Shown here one piece after another: positions 28,594 through 37,828 of a stretch of 64,000 nucleotides of DNA. The DNA lies in assembly GCF_019297855.1 (NCBI RefSeq), contig NZ_CP079194.1, positions 2,157,501 through 2,221,500 of the forward strand, written 5' to 3'. The notes beneath the pieces were generated by a model, which was not told the origin of the DNA, ran no database searches, and worked only from the letters and a program-made list of their open reading frames with translations. The position numbers and the translations under genes were made by a program. The stretch's first letter is position 1; each line of letters begins with the position of its first letter. The stretch is from Gymnodinialimonas ceratoperidinii (lineage in GTDB: Bacteria; Pseudomonadota; Alphaproteobacteria; Rhodobacterales; Rhodobacteraceae).

Positions 28594-29817
28594 TCAGCCG
28601 AAAAGTTCGTGGCAGAGCTCCAGCGCTTCGATCAGCGCGTCCACTTCGGCGCGGGTGTTGTACATCCCGAAGGAGGCCCGCGCGGTGGCGTTGACGCCCA
28701 TATGCTCCATCAAAGGCTGCGCGCAATGATGGCCCGCGCGCACCGCGATGCCCTTCTTGTCGAGCACGGTCGAGATATCATGGGCATGGGCCGCGCCGGG
28801 CATGGTGAAGCTGAAAATCGCACCCTTGTTTTTCGAATTTCCCTGCACATTCAACCAGTTGAGACCATGGAGCAACGTGCTCGCATAGGTCGCGAGGTCC
28901 GCTTCATGGGCGGCGATGTTCTCCATTCCCACGCCCATCATGTATTCCAGCGCGACCCCGAGACCGATCTGCTGGACGATACCCGGCGTGCCGGCCTCGA
29001 ACTTCATCGGCGGGTCGTTCCACGTGATGACCTCGCGGCTGACCTCGCGGATCATGTCGCCGCCACCCATGAAGGGACGCATCTCCTCCATCCGGGCGCG
29101 CTTGATGTGGATCGCGCCGGAGCCGCTCGGCCCGTAGAGTTTGTGGCCGGTGATGGCATAGAAATCCGCACCGATCTCATCGACATTTACGGGCAGATGC
29201 ACGGCCGCCTGCGACCCGTCGACCAGCACGGCAATGTCGCGCGCGTGGGCCGCGTCGACCACCGATTTCACGTCGAAGACCGTGCCCAGAACGTTGGACA
29301 TGTGAGACAGGGCCACCAGCTTCGTGCGCGGTCCCATGGCGTCGATCACGGCCTGGGGATCAAGGTCGCCGTTGCTGTCCACATCGACCCAGACCAGATT
29401 CACCCCTTGCCGCTCGCGCAGGAAATGCCATGGGACGATGTTGGCGTGATGCTCGGCCACGGTGAGGATGATCTCGTCGCCGGCCTCCATGCGCGGCATG
29501 GCCCATGAATAGGCGACCATGTTGATCGCCTCGGTGGTGCCGGAGGTAGAGATGATCTCGTCCTCGTCGGCCGCGCCGAGGAACCGCGCGATGGTGCCCC
29601 GGGTGCCCTCGTATTTCTCGGTCGCGAGGTTGCTGAGGTAATGCAGCCCCCGGTGGACGTTGGAATATTCCTGCGCATAGGCCTGCGTGATCGCGTCGAT
29701 CACCACCTGCGGCTTCTGGGCCGAGGCCCCGTTGTCGAGGTAGACCAGCGGCTTGCCGTTGACCTCCCGCGCAAGGATCGGGAAATCGGCGCGGATTGCT
29801 TCGACGTCATAGCTCAT
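28594..29817 (-). CDS. sufS: Cysteine desulfurase SufS (group II)
   Basis: PLP enzyme that transfers sulfur from cysteine to the SUF scaffold. The 407-residue protein has the PLP lysine in ITGHKLYGPSG (K226) and the catalytic cysteine in AGHHCAQPL (C365). It ends the SUF part of the operon, after sufB, sufC, sufD and the YIP1 gene. A second cysteine desulfurase of group I lies at the operon's front (36684), so the operon encodes both groups. Confidence 0.95.
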   Translation of the reverse strand: MSYDVEAIRADFPILAREVNGKPLVYLDNGASAQKPQVVIDAITQAYAQEYSNVHRGLHYLSNLATEKYEGTRGTIARFLGAADEDEIISTSGTTEAINMVAYSWAMPRMEAGDEIILTVAEHHANIVPWHFLRERQGVNLVWVDVDSNGDLDPQAVIDAMGPRTKLVALSHMSNVLGTVFDVKSVVDAAHARDIAVLVDGSQAAVHLPVNVDEIGADFYAITGHKLYGPSGSGAIHIKRARMEEMRPFMGGGDMIREVSREVITWNDPPMKFEAGTPGIVQQIGLGVALEYMMGVGMENIAAHEADLATYASTLLHGLNWLNVQGNSKNKGAIFSFTMPGAAHAHDISTVLDKKGIAVRAGHHCAQPLMEHMGVNATARASFGMYNTRAEVDALIEALELCHELFG

Positions 29818-29874
29818 GGGAGGGACCGCCCGTGTCTTGTTCGGCCCAACGGACCGTGTGGTGGTGAACCGGGA

Positions 29875-30414
29875 TCATGCCAATGCTCCGGTCGGATTGG
29901 TTTCAGCCTCGCGCAGGCCGATGCTCCAGAAGGTGAGGAAGGAGCCGATGACGATCACGCCCGCGATCTGCTGCGCCGGACCGGGGCCGATGAAGCCTGA
30001 GACCAGCCCATGGAAGAGCCACGCGGGGCTCGACGCGAGAAGCGCCCAGAACAACGCCAGACGGGCCGAATAAAAGCTGCCGCGACCGCCGAAAAGACGC
30101 GCGATGATGTGGGTCAGCCCGCCGATCAGGTAGAACAGAAGCGGCCAGACCAGAAGCCAGGCGAAGCCGGTGATGGCGATCTCGGCCTGAAAGGTCGCGA
30201 CCTTGTCCGACGCCTTGGAGGCCGTCGCCAGCCACTCCTGCTGTTCCAGCGTGTTCGCCCGCTGCAACCGGGGCAGCTGGCCCACGAAGATCATCAGGCA
30301 GGCCGCAAAGAGGATCGCAAGCGCGCGATCCTCCCGCACGCCCATGGAGAGCAGCTTGCGCATCACCGCGCGCGGCCTGCGCCATGTGGCGACCATATCC
30401 TGACTGACGCTCAT
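29875..30414 (-). CDS. YIP1 family membrane protein in the suf operon
   Basis: A 179-residue inner-membrane protein with hydrophobic segments at about 30-45, 80-100, 115-135 and 145-165, like the YIP1 family. It lies 3 bp after sufD and 57 bp before sufS, inside the operon. The function of bacterial YIP1 proteins is not known; I recall this position in other Rhodobacteraceae suf operons. Confidence 0.7.
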   Translation of the reverse strand: MSVSQDMVATWRRPRAVMRKLLSMGVREDRALAILFAACLMIFVGQLPRLQRANTLEQQEWLATASKASDKVATFQAEIAITGFAWLLVWPLLFYLIGGLTHIIARLFGGRGSFYSARLALFWALLASSPAWLFHGLVSGFIGPGPAQQIAGVIVIGSFLTFWSIGLREAETNPTGALA

Positions 30415-30417
30415 GGT

Positions 30418-31710
30418 TCAGCCAGCCCGCCTGCGTACGAGCCATTCTTCCAGCCGCGCACTGACATCGTCGCGCAGGGCCTCATCGGCGATCTCCTCGA
30501 TCGCTTCGGCAAGGAACGCCAGCACCAGAAGGTCCGTCGCCTGCTCGCTCGGCACACCGCGCGATTGCAGGTAGAAGAGCGCCGTCTCGTCGATCGCGCC
30601 GGTGGTGGACCCGTGCGAGCAGATCACGTCATCGGCGTAGATCTCGAGTTCCGGCTTGGCCTGAAAGCTGCTGTCCTCGTCGAGGAGCAGCGACTGGCTG
30701 ATCTGGTAGCCGTCGGTCTTCTGGGCGCCCGCCTTCACGAGGATCTTGCCCTGAAACACGCCTTCGGCACCGTTACGCAGCACCTTCTTGAACACCTGCC
30801 GGCTTTCGCAATCCACCGCGTCATGGGTGATGAAGACCGTGTCGTCGTGGTGGAACGGCACGGCGCTGCCATCGCCGAGCGCCGCGCCCGCGACGTGGGC
30901 CGTCGCATTGTCGCCCACGATCTCGATCACGTGCTCGTTGCGGGTGTTCACGGAGTTGGCCGTGGTGGTGAAGGACTTGTAGAGCGCCTCGGCACCGACC
31001 CGCGCGAAAATATGCGTGGCCGCACGCCGCTCGTGGTCGCGACCCTGAGCGCGGACGTGGTGGAAGGCGCCACCATCGGCCACGTCGACTTCCATCGCGC
31101 TGTTGAACCGCGCCGCGGCAGGGCCAACCTCGAGCAACGTCAGCTCCGCACCGGTTTCCACCCGCACGACATGGTGCAGCATGGCGTCGGAGCGGTCGTC
31201 GCGGTGCAGATAGATCAGCGCAACGGGCTTCTCTGCCTTGGCGGTCGCCCGGATCACGACACCGTCGGTCGCAAAGGCGGTGTTGAGCGCCGCGAGGGGA
31301 CGCGGGACCGGGTTCTGGCCGGCCTCCTCAAGCGTGCCGTAGACGTCCTTGGCCCAGTGGATGTCCTTGGCCAGCGCATCCTCGAGCCGCTCGATCTCCA
31401 GCCCCGCCATGGCGAGGTCGTCGGATTTCTTCGCGTCGAAGACACCATCGACGAAGACCACCTTCAGGCGGTCGATATCGTTGAACATCGGGGTTTCGGC
31501 GGGGTCATGGAAGACCGCCGCGCGCGGGGCCGTGGCCTGCGTCAGGGTGCTCGGGTCGGTGTAGCGCCAGTATTCGTCCCGCCGCGTCGGCAGACCCATT
31601 GCGCGAACACGCCCCAGGGCGGCCTCGCGGGCGTCCGTCCCGTTGCGGGGCATCTCGAGCGCGGCGATCCGCGCTTCGGTCAGATCAGGTTTGGGTGCCG
31701 GATTGGCCAT
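30418..31710 (-). CDS. sufD: Fe-S cluster assembly protein SufD
   Basis: Part of the SufBC2D scaffold that assembles Fe-S clusters under stress or iron limitation. The 430-residue protein is a right-handed beta-helix like SufB, with the conserved C-terminal block DDVICSHGSTTGAIDETALF and a final helical subdomain that binds SufC. It begins directly after the sufC stop, indicating tight coupling. Confidence 0.93.
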   Translation of the reverse strand: MANPAPKPDLTEARIAALEMPRNGTDAREAALGRVRAMGLPTRRDEYWRYTDPSTLTQATAPRAAVFHDPAETPMFNDIDRLKVVFVDGVFDAKKSDDLAMAGLEIERLEDALAKDIHWAKDVYGTLEEAGQNPVPRPLAALNTAFATDGVVIRATAKAEKPVALIYLHRDDRSDAMLHHVVRVETGAELTLLEVGPAAARFNSAMEVDVADGGAFHHVRAQGRDHERRAATHIFARVGAEALYKSFTTTANSVNTRNEHVIEIVGDNATAHVAGAALGDGSAVPFHHDDTVFITHDAVDCESRQVFKKVLRNGAEGVFQGKILVKAGAQKTDGYQISQSLLLDEDSSFQAKPELEIYADDVICSHGSTTGAIDETALFYLQSRGVPSEQATDLLVLAFLAEAIEEIADEALRDDVSARLEEWLVRRRAG

Positions 31711-32466
31711 TTAAGCTACCTCCGCCAGAATGTCGGCGTAACCGTTCTGCTCGACCTCGAGGGCCAGCTCCGGTCCGCCGGTCTTCACGATGCGACCGTC
31801 GGCCATGATGTGGACGACGTCGGGTTTGATGTGGTCCAGCAGGCGCTGGTAGTGGGTGATCACGAGGAACCCACGGCCCTCACTGCGCAGCGCGTTCACG
31901 CCCTCGGAGACGAGCTTCATCGCGTCCACGTCGAGGCCCGAGTCGGTCTCGTCGAGGATGCACATCTTGGGCTCCAGCATCGCCATCTGCAGGATCTCGT
32001 TACGCTTCTTCTCACCGCCCGAGAAACCGACGTTGACCGGGCGCTTGAGCATCTCGGCGTCGATCTTCAGCTCTTTGGCCTTGGCGCGGATCAGCTTGAG
32101 GAATTCACCTGCCGACATCTCCTCCTCGCCGCGGCTCTTGCGCTGCGCGTTTACCGCGGTGCGCAGGAAGGTCATGTTGCCGACGCCGGGGATCTCCACC
32201 GGGTACTGGAACGCCAGAAACAGGCCCGCGGCCGCGCGCTCTTCGGGGTCCATGTCGAGCAGGTCTTCACCGTCGAGCGTCGCCTCGCCACCAGTCACCT
32301 CGTAGCCGCCCTTGCCGGACAGCACGTAGGAGAGCGTGGATTTGCCAGAGCCGTTCGGCCCCATGATCGCATGGACCTCTCCGGCTTTCACTTCCAGATC
32401 CACACCTTTCAGGATCTGCTTGTCTTCTTCTTCCAGTTCAACGGCCAGGCCTTTGATATTCAGCAT
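31711..32466 (-). CDS. sufC: Fe-S cluster assembly ATPase SufC
   Basis: ABC-type ATPase of the SufBC2D complex. The 251-residue protein has Walker A GPNGSGKST at 36-44, the signature FSGGEKKR, and Walker B CILDETDSGLD. It is followed immediately by sufD. Upstream, 12 bp away, ends the polysaccharide pyruvyl transferase gene, which separates it from sufB. Confidence 0.95.
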   Translation of the reverse strand: MLNIKGLAVELEEEDKQILKGVDLEVKAGEVHAIMGPNGSGKSTLSYVLSGKGGYEVTGGEATLDGEDLLDMDPEERAAAGLFLAFQYPVEIPGVGNMTFLRTAVNAQRKSRGEEEMSAGEFLKLIRAKAKELKIDAEMLKRPVNVGFSGGEKKRNEILQMAMLEPKMCILDETDSGLDVDAMKLVSEGVNALRSEGRGFLVITHYQRLLDHIKPDVVHIMADGRIVKTGGPELALEVEQNGYADILAEVA

Positions 32467-32478
32467 CTTATTTCCTCT

Positions 32479-33270
32479 TCATGGGTTGGTTCCGGCGCGC
32501 AGTTCGGCCGGAAAATGTCGGTGAAGGCTCTCACGGCAACGCGCGATACCTTCGGCATAGGGGAACGGCCTGTCCTTCGCGGCGCGGGCCGCTTTCGGGA
32601 CGTCATCAATCTCGACAGGCGCGATCATGTCGCGCCCGATGGAGGCCGCGTAGTCGTGGTATTTCAACCGCCCCTGGGTGTCCGGGTCCATCCAGGTGTT
32701 CGCCACCCCGTAGGCGTCAGCAACAATCAGCCCGTGCAGGCTGGCCGAGAAGACATGGGCCGAGCTTGCGATCTGGTGGCAGACGGTTGCGGGGTCAAGG
32801 CGCACGTCGACCAGGTGCAGCGCCGGGTCGGCCTCCACCATGTCGACGAAGCGGGGGTCTTCCATCTGGCTGTGGTGCGGTACGACCGCCACCCGGTCAT
32901 GGCGTTCTTCGACCGGGCCGAGGGCCTCATCCGCCAGCAACCCCGGATCGCCGAACTCGGTCATCTTCAGCCGCAGGAAAGCGGCCGAGATCGGGCCGCG
33001 CAGCAAGCGCACGCGGACGTTTTCAAGAAAATCCTTGCGGTAGAAGGGGTTGAGAAGCCCCGTCCCCCACAAGAGCGGCCCCTCACCCCGCGCGTGATCG
33101 GTCCAATGCCGGGAGATCACGTGCATGAGCGAGCCGAGGGCAAACAACTCGGCCTGCTTCGGCCGCGCGTTCACGACCTCGCGCCCCGAGACATGGGCGA
33201 CGATCAACTGGCTCAGGGCATCGCCGAAATTCGGCGCGGGCCAGTAATAGAGGCGGATCGGATCGCTCAT
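32479..33270 (-). CDS. Polysaccharide pyruvyl transferase family protein
   Basis: A 263-residue member of the pyruvyl transferase family (CsaB/WcaK-like), which adds pyruvate ketals to exopolysaccharide or cell-wall polymers. Signatures are the N-terminal NFGDALS and the C-terminal SASLHGLIVADAYG with a following aromatic/aspartate segment. It overlaps the preceding FkbM gene by 4 bp and stops 12 bp before sufC. With the two FkbM genes it forms a coupled cassette inside the suf operon. The acceptor glycan is unknown. Confidence 0.82.
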   Translation of the reverse strand: MSDPIRLYYWPAPNFGDALSQLIVAHVSGREVVNARPKQAELFALGSLMHVISRHWTDHARGEGPLLWGTGLLNPFYRKDFLENVRVRLLRGPISAAFLRLKMTEFGDPGLLADEALGPVEERHDRVAVVPHHSQMEDPRFVDMVEADPALHLVDVRLDPATVCHQIASSAHVFSASLHGLIVADAYGVANTWMDPDTQGRLKYHDYAASIGRDMIAPVEIDDVPKAARAAKDRPFPYAEGIARCRESLHRHFPAELRAGTNP

Positions 33271-34088
33271 CCCTGCCCCACTTTCCGGCTCAGCTCAGCC
33301 GAGCGCTCTTCAGGCACGCAGAGGAAATTCCGGTTATCCTTGTAATGCTTGATCGACGCCGGCAGGTCGAACCCGTTGGCCAGACGCCAATCGGCGAAGT
33401 CATGGATGTTGTCCCGGTCCACTTCGACCAGCAACACGGGCCGGGTGCGCCGGATCGTCTTCTGCAACCCCCGCAGCACGGCCATCTCCATGCCCTCGAC
33501 GTCGATCTTGATGAAATCGGGCGTCTCGTCACGCAGGAAGTCATCGGGCCGCAGGGTCGCGATCTCACCATCGCCGGGCACCATCCGCGCCGCGCCGAGG
33601 TTCTTGTGCCGTTCGGTCATCGTGAAGCCCTCGCCGTCCACGTCCGAGGCCCCAAAGCCCACGTAATCGAAGACGGTCCGCTCCTGCAGGCCATTCATGA
33701 CGAGGTTCAAGACCAACAGGCGGTAGGCCAAAGGATTGGGTTCAAACGGAATGATCCGCCCGGCCCCGCAAAACAGCCCGGCATAGAGAGAGTGATTGCC
33801 GACATTGGCCCCGATATCGAGGAAGGTGCCGCCTGGGGGGAGGTGTTGGCGGATGAAGCCCAACTCGTCCGGCTCGTAAAAATGCCCATTGCGATGCGCA
33901 CGCTGGATCGGATCGCGCTCCATGTTGGTGACGAAAGAGACCTCGCGCCCGTCAACCTCGGCCTCTGTCAGGCGCAGATCAGCAACGTCGAAATCTGCCG
34001 ATCCCACGGATAACCCGCGCGGCATCGTGCCGTCTGAGATCAGACGCTCGACTTGCGTCATGCCATTCTGAACCCGCGTCTCGATCAT
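33267..34088 (-). CDS. FkbM family methyltransferase
   Basis: A 273-residue SAM-dependent methyltransferase. The SAM site is FLDIGANVGNHSLY near residue 89, and the FkbM hallmark FIKIDVEGMEMAVLRG is near residue 190. Such enzymes methylate sugars in polysaccharides, glycolipids or natural products. It overlaps the next FkbM gene upstream by 4 bp (ATGA) and the pyruvyl transferase downstream by 4 bp, so it is the middle gene of the cassette. The substrate is not deducible. Confidence 0.85.
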   Translation of the reverse strand: MIETRVQNGMTQVERLISDGTMPRGLSVGSADFDVADLRLTEAEVDGREVSFVTNMERDPIQRAHRNGHFYEPDELGFIRQHLPPGGTFLDIGANVGNHSLYAGLFCGAGRIIPFEPNPLAYRLLVLNLVMNGLQERTVFDYVGFGASDVDGEGFTMTERHKNLGAARMVPGDGEIATLRPDDFLRDETPDFIKIDVEGMEMAVLRGLQKTIRRTRPVLLVEVDRDNIHDFADWRLANGFDLPASIKHYKDNRNFLCVPEERSAELSRKVGQG

Positions 34089-34984
34089 TGCGCTGCCGTC
34101 TCCGCCGGCCGAGGCCCTGCCCCGGGCAGCAAATCCATGTAGTCATGCAATTGGGTCTCCTGGATGACGCCACGATGCATCAGTTCGACCATGGCCGTGA
34201 CACCAAGATCCTGGGTCAAAAGCACGCTGTCGCAAAGGATCGCGAGATGCTTGAGCTCTTCGTCTTCGAGCCCCTGCAGGTCCAGAAGCCCGCGCACCAT
34301 AACCGCATCGCCATCGCCCAATTGGCTGCGATAAACGGACCGCTTCAATCGCGCGGACCACGGATTGCGGAAGCCGATCTCCTTGAGAAACAAGAACTTG
34401 TGCAGCAGGAAGCCGTGTTGCCCAAGCTCCGTCAATTGATCCGCCAGAACAGGCTGACCCTCGTACATCGGAACCGCCGTCACCTCGGTGATGACGGCGA
34501 GAGCCTTTGACAACTTCCCTGCGCCGTTCTGGAACACGGCCAGCTCGCTGCCCTGAATATCGATCTTCAGGAGATCGAATTCAGGAAGCTCCTCGAGGTC
34601 GTCCAGACGGGACGTCTCGACTTCGATCCGGTCCACGACCCGCATGCGGTCCGCGAACTGTCCGGTGGCCTCGACGAACCTGCGGCTTGGCTCCAGCAGA
34701 GAGGTAAAGCCGACGTCTGAGCAGACTTTCAATTCCGCCGGTTCACCAGTTCCGACCGCCGCGCAAATGTAGTGCTCATGAGCGCCCTTGGCCGCCATCA
34801 GCTTGTCATACGCCCCGGCCTGCGGCTCGAAACCCCAGACGTCACAGCCGCCGATGGACAAGAGCCCCTTGTAGGGCGTCTCATCCAGCGGATTGGCACC
34901 AATGTCGACAACCCGCGTCAAACGGTCAGGCGACAGAATGTCGATCAGCGCCCGCGCTCGCTCGGGCTGAAATCCAACGCTCAT
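34085..34984 (-). CDS. FkbM family methyltransferase (second, divergent copy)
   Basis: A 299-residue SAM-dependent methyltransferase, only distantly similar to its neighbour. The SAM segment is VVDIGANPLDETPYKG near residue 25 and the FkbM-type LLKIDIQGSELAVFQNG is near residue 145. A C-terminal extension of about 60 helical residues is not part of the core fold. It is the first gene of the cassette, beginning 97 bp after the sufB stop. It may have its own promoter in that gap, but none is obvious. Confidence 0.82.
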   Translation of the reverse strand: MSVGFQPERARALIDILSPDRLTRVVDIGANPLDETPYKGLLSIGGCDVWGFEPQAGAYDKLMAAKGAHEHYICAAVGTGEPAELKVCSDVGFTSLLEPSRRFVEATGQFADRMRVVDRIEVETSRLDDLEELPEFDLLKIDIQGSELAVFQNGAGKLSKALAVITEVTAVPMYEGQPVLADQLTELGQHGFLLHKFLFLKEIGFRNPWSARLKRSVYRSQLGDGDAVMVRGLLDLQGLEDEELKHLAILCDSVLLTQDLGVTAMVELMHRGVIQETQLHDYMDLLPGAGPRPAETAAQ

Positions 34985-35080
34985 TGCTTGCCTCCCGTTA
35001 AAGGACTGACCGCTGAAACCGAAAGTGAGAGCCTCTCAGCCTCAGGGTGCATTCGCGGTCTACCGTTCGGTGACGCGGGC

Positions 35081-36610
35081 TTAACCCACGCTGCCTTCCA
35101 GAGAGATTGCGACCAACTGCTGCGCTTCCATGGCAAATTCCATCGGCAGGGCCTGCAGCACTTCCTTGGCGAAACCGTTGACGATCAGCGCCACGGCCTC
35201 TTCTTCGTCCATGCCGCGGGACTGGCAGTAGAACATCTGGTCGTCGTCGACCTTCGAAGTCGTGGCCTCATGCTCCACCCGACTCGAGTTGTTCTTCACC
35301 TCGATGTACGGCACCGTGTGGGCGCCACATTTGTCGCCGATCAGAAGGCTGTCGCACTGGGTATAGTTGCGGCTGTCCTTGGCCTTGGGATGCATCGACA
35401 CGAGGCCGCGATAGGTGTTCTGGGCGCGGCCCGCGGAAATCCCCTTGGAGACGATCCGCGATTTCGTGCGCTTGCCCAGGTGCACCATCTTGGTGCCGGT
35501 ATCGGCCTGCTGCATGTTGTTGGCGATGGCGATGGAGTAGAACTCGCCCTGGCTGTCGTCGCCGCGCAGGATGCAGGAGGGGTATTTCCAGGTCACAGCC
35601 GAGCCGGTCTCGACCTGCGTCCACATCACCTTCGAGCGGTCGCCCCGGCAATCGGCGCGCTTGGTCACGAAGTTGTAGATGCCACCCTTGCCGTTCTCGT
35701 CACCCGGGTACCAGTTCTGCACCGTGGAATACTTGATCTCGGCGTCGTCCAGCAGGACCAGCTCCACCACGGCAGCGTGCAGCTGATGCGTGTCGCGCAT
35801 CGGCGCGGTGCAGCCTTCAAGATACGAGACGTAGCTCTCCTTGTCGGCAATGATCAGCGTCCGCTCGAACTGGCCGGTGTTCTCGGCGTTGATGCGGAAG
35901 TAGGTGGAGAGCTCCATCGGGCAGCGCACGCCGGGCGGGATGTAGACGAAGGAGCCGTCCGAGAAGACCGCGCTGTTCAGCGTCGCAAAGAAGTTGTCGG
36001 TGATCGGGACGACCGAGCCGAGGTACTTCTTGACCAGCTCCGGATGCTCCTTGATCGCCTCGGAGATCGAGCAGAAGATCACGCCCGCCTTCTTCAACTC
36101 CGCCTGGAAGGTCGTGCCTACCGAGACCGAGTCGAAGACCGCGTCGACGGCCACCTTGCGGCCCTCGGCGGGTGCCTCCTCGGCCCCTTCGACGCCGGCA
36201 AGGATCATCTGCTCCTTCAGCGGAATGCCGAGCTTCTGGTAGGTTTCCAGCAGCTTGGGGTCGACCTCGTCGAGCGACTTCGGCTTGGTCTCCATGCTCT
36301 TGGGCCGCGCGTAGTAATACTGCGCCTGGTAGTCGATGGCGGGATAATCGACCATCGCCCACTCGGGCTCCTTCATCTGCTTCCAGCGCTTGAACGCCTG
36401 CAGACGCCAGTCGAGCATCCACTCGGGCTCTTCGTTCTTCTCGGAGATCAGACGCACGATGTCCTCGTTCACGCCGATGGGCGCGTAGTCCATCTCGATC
36501 TCGGTGTCCCACCCATACTTGTAGGCGCCACCCAGGCCCTTGACCGCTTCGACCGTCTCCTGGTCGACGCCCTCTTTCACCTGAACTTCATCGATATCGA
36601 GTGCGCTCAT
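35081..36610 (-). CDS. sufB: Fe-S cluster assembly protein SufB
   Basis: Scaffold subunit of SufBC2D. The 509-residue length is typical. The conserved C-terminal region is clear: a [20 protein letters not shown] segment, then [19 protein letters not shown], and [18 protein letters not shown]. It follows the group I cysteine desulfurase gene by 74 bp, a gap filled with a tandem repeat. The next suf gene, sufC, is 2.6 kb away because of the FkbM/pyruvyl transferase cassette. Confidence 0.95.
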   Translation of the reverse strand: MSALDIDEVQVKEGVDQETVEAVKGLGGAYKYGWDTEIEMDYAPIGVNEDIVRLISEKNEEPEWMLDWRLQAFKRWKQMKEPEWAMVDYPAIDYQAQYYYARPKSMETKPKSLDEVDPKLLETYQKLGIPLKEQMILAGVEGAEEAPAEGRKVAVDAVFDSVSVGTTFQAELKKAGVIFCSISEAIKEHPELVKKYLGSVVPITDNFFATLNSAVFSDGSFVYIPPGVRCPMELSTYFRINAENTGQFERTLIIADKESYVSYLEGCTAPMRDTHQLHAAVVELVLLDDAEIKYSTVQNWYPGDENGKGGIYNFVTKRADCRGDRSKVMWTQVETGSAVTWKYPSCILRGDDSQGEFYSIAIANNMQQADTGTKMVHLGKRTKSRIVSKGISAGRAQNTYRGLVSMHPKAKDSRNYTQCDSLLIGDKCGAHTVPYIEVKNNSSRVEHEATTSKVDDDQMFYCQSRGMDEEEAVALIVNGFAKEVLQALPMEFAMEAQQLVAISLEGSVG

Positions 36611-36623
36611 GATCCACCTCCAA

Positions 36624-36709
36624 GCGCGTCGCCGCGCGAATTTCCGTCATGCGCGTTGCCGCGCGAATTGTCTGTCCCACGCGTCACCGCGCGAATTTCC
36701 TGTCCCGAG
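36624..36709 (-). repeat. Triple tandem repeat spanning the 3' end of the cysteine desulfurase gene
   Basis: Three imperfect units (36624-36650, 36651-36679, 36680-36709), 27-30 bp each, share the plus-strand core CGCGYYRCCGCGCGAATT. The third unit contains the last codons and stop (TGA at 36686-36684) of the desulfurase; the other two fill the gap to sufB. They look like duplications of the gene end and can form G+C-rich stems in the mRNA. Confidence 0.8.
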
Positions 36710-37724
36710 CGGTCAGCCACGCGTCACAGAACGCCGCGACCTGCTCTTTCGATACCGAAGGCCCCAGGGACACCCGCAACGCGCTGCCGGCCTGAGCCTC
36801 CGAATATCCCATCGCGCGCAACACGCCCGACATCTTCACCTTGCCGCTGGAGCAGGCAGACCCCGCCGAAACGGCAAATCCTGCAAGATCCATCGACATG
36901 ACCTGCGTCTCGCCCTTCCAGCCCTCGGTGATGAACATCGAGGTGTTGGGCAGACGGTTCACGCCTTTCCCGACTAAAATAGTCGATCTTGCGCCATCTT
37001 CCAGAGTCTTTTCTAGAAATATTCTAAGTTTGTCCACCGGCTCCCAGAGCCCATCGGCCAAATCTTTTGCCGCAGCCTCTGCGGCCGCGCCAAATCCGGC
37101 GATCCCGATGAGGTTCTCGGTCCCGTGACGGCGTCCCATCTCCTGCCCGCCGCCCCTGATCTGGGCTTGCAGATCAAGGCCGCGACGGATCACAAGGGCG
37201 CCGACACCCTTGGGGCCGCCGATCTTGTGGGAAGAGACAAAGGCCATGTCGATCCCGGCCCAATCGAAAGCCAGCGGCACCTTGCCAAAGCCCTGCGTCC
37301 AGTCGCTGACCGCCAGACCTTCGGGCAACTCCTGCAAAATGCCCGTCTCGGAATTGGCGATCTGGAGGCAGGAGCGCGCCGGATCGGCGACGCGCACACG
37401 GCCCCGTTCATCGACAGGCAGAGCCTCCTCGCCCCAGGCCCGCACCGCGTCATGCTCCACCGCCGATATCGCCAGCCCGCGCCCGGCCATCGCCAAGGCC
37501 GCAGCCTCCGTCGCGCCCGAGACGAAGACGATGTCCGCCGCCTGCGCCCCAAGCGCCTCCGCCACCTGCGCGCGCGCGCGCTCCAGCATTGCCTTGGCCG
37601 CGCGCCCTTCGCTGTGCACAGACGAGGGATTGCCCACCAGATCCATCGCATCGCCCATCGCGGCGCGCGCTTCCGGACGCAGCGGCGCCGTGGCGTTCCA
37701 ATCGAGGTAACTGCGCGCTCTCAT
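36684..37724 (-). CDS. Cysteine desulfurase (group I, NifS/IscS-like)
   Basis: PLP-dependent sulfur donor. The 346-residue protein has the PLP lysine in SSHKIGGPKG (K167) and the catalytic cysteine on a mobile loop SAGSACSSGKVKMSG (C291), the group I pattern distinct from SufS. It is somewhat shorter than Escherichia coli IscS. It is the second gene of the iscR-suf operon, and the 23-bp dispersed element lies 29 bp before its start. The 3' end runs into a tandem repeat. Confidence 0.92.
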   Translation of the reverse strand: MRARSYLDWNATAPLRPEARAAMGDAMDLVGNPSSVHSEGRAAKAMLERARAQVAEALGAQAADIVFVSGATEAAALAMAGRGLAISAVEHDAVRAWGEEALPVDERGRVRVADPARSCLQIANSETGILQELPEGLAVSDWTQGFGKVPLAFDWAGIDMAFVSSHKIGGPKGVGALVIRRGLDLQAQIRGGGQEMGRRHGTENLIGIAGFGAAAEAAAKDLADGLWEPVDKLRIFLEKTLEDGARSTILVGKGVNRLPNTSMFITEGWKGETQVMSMDLAGFAVSAGSACSSGKVKMSGVLRAMGYSEAQAGSALRVSLGPSVSKEQVAAFCDAWLTARDRKFAR

Positions 37725-37752
37725 CTCACACTCCGGTTCGACATCGTCGGGG

Positions 37753-37775
37753 CTTCATCTTGGCCAATACAACTC
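37753..37775 (-). repeat. 23-bp dispersed intergenic element, copy 2
   Basis: On the minus strand it reads GAGTTGTAT followed by TGGCCAAGATGAAG, one mismatch from copy 1 at 12500. It lies between iscR and the cysteine desulfurase gene, in the direction of transcription, 29 bp before the ATG, and so is transcribed as part of the operon leader. Confidence 0.7.
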
Positions 37776-37828
37776 ACTCCGACATCCGCCCCAAGAGGCG
37801 ACGGCGGCGGCCGTGGCGCCTGATGGGG

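Noticed and set aside
30010..33345. A 1111-residue open frame on the plus strand across sufD, sufC and the pyruvyl transferase gene
   Set aside because: It runs antisense through several recognised genes and has no domain or ribosome-binding site; it is a shadow of their codon bias.
36624..36709. CRISPR-like repeats
   Set aside because: The three units are directly adjacent with no spacers of constant size, and they derive from the end of the neighbouring gene; no cas gene is near.
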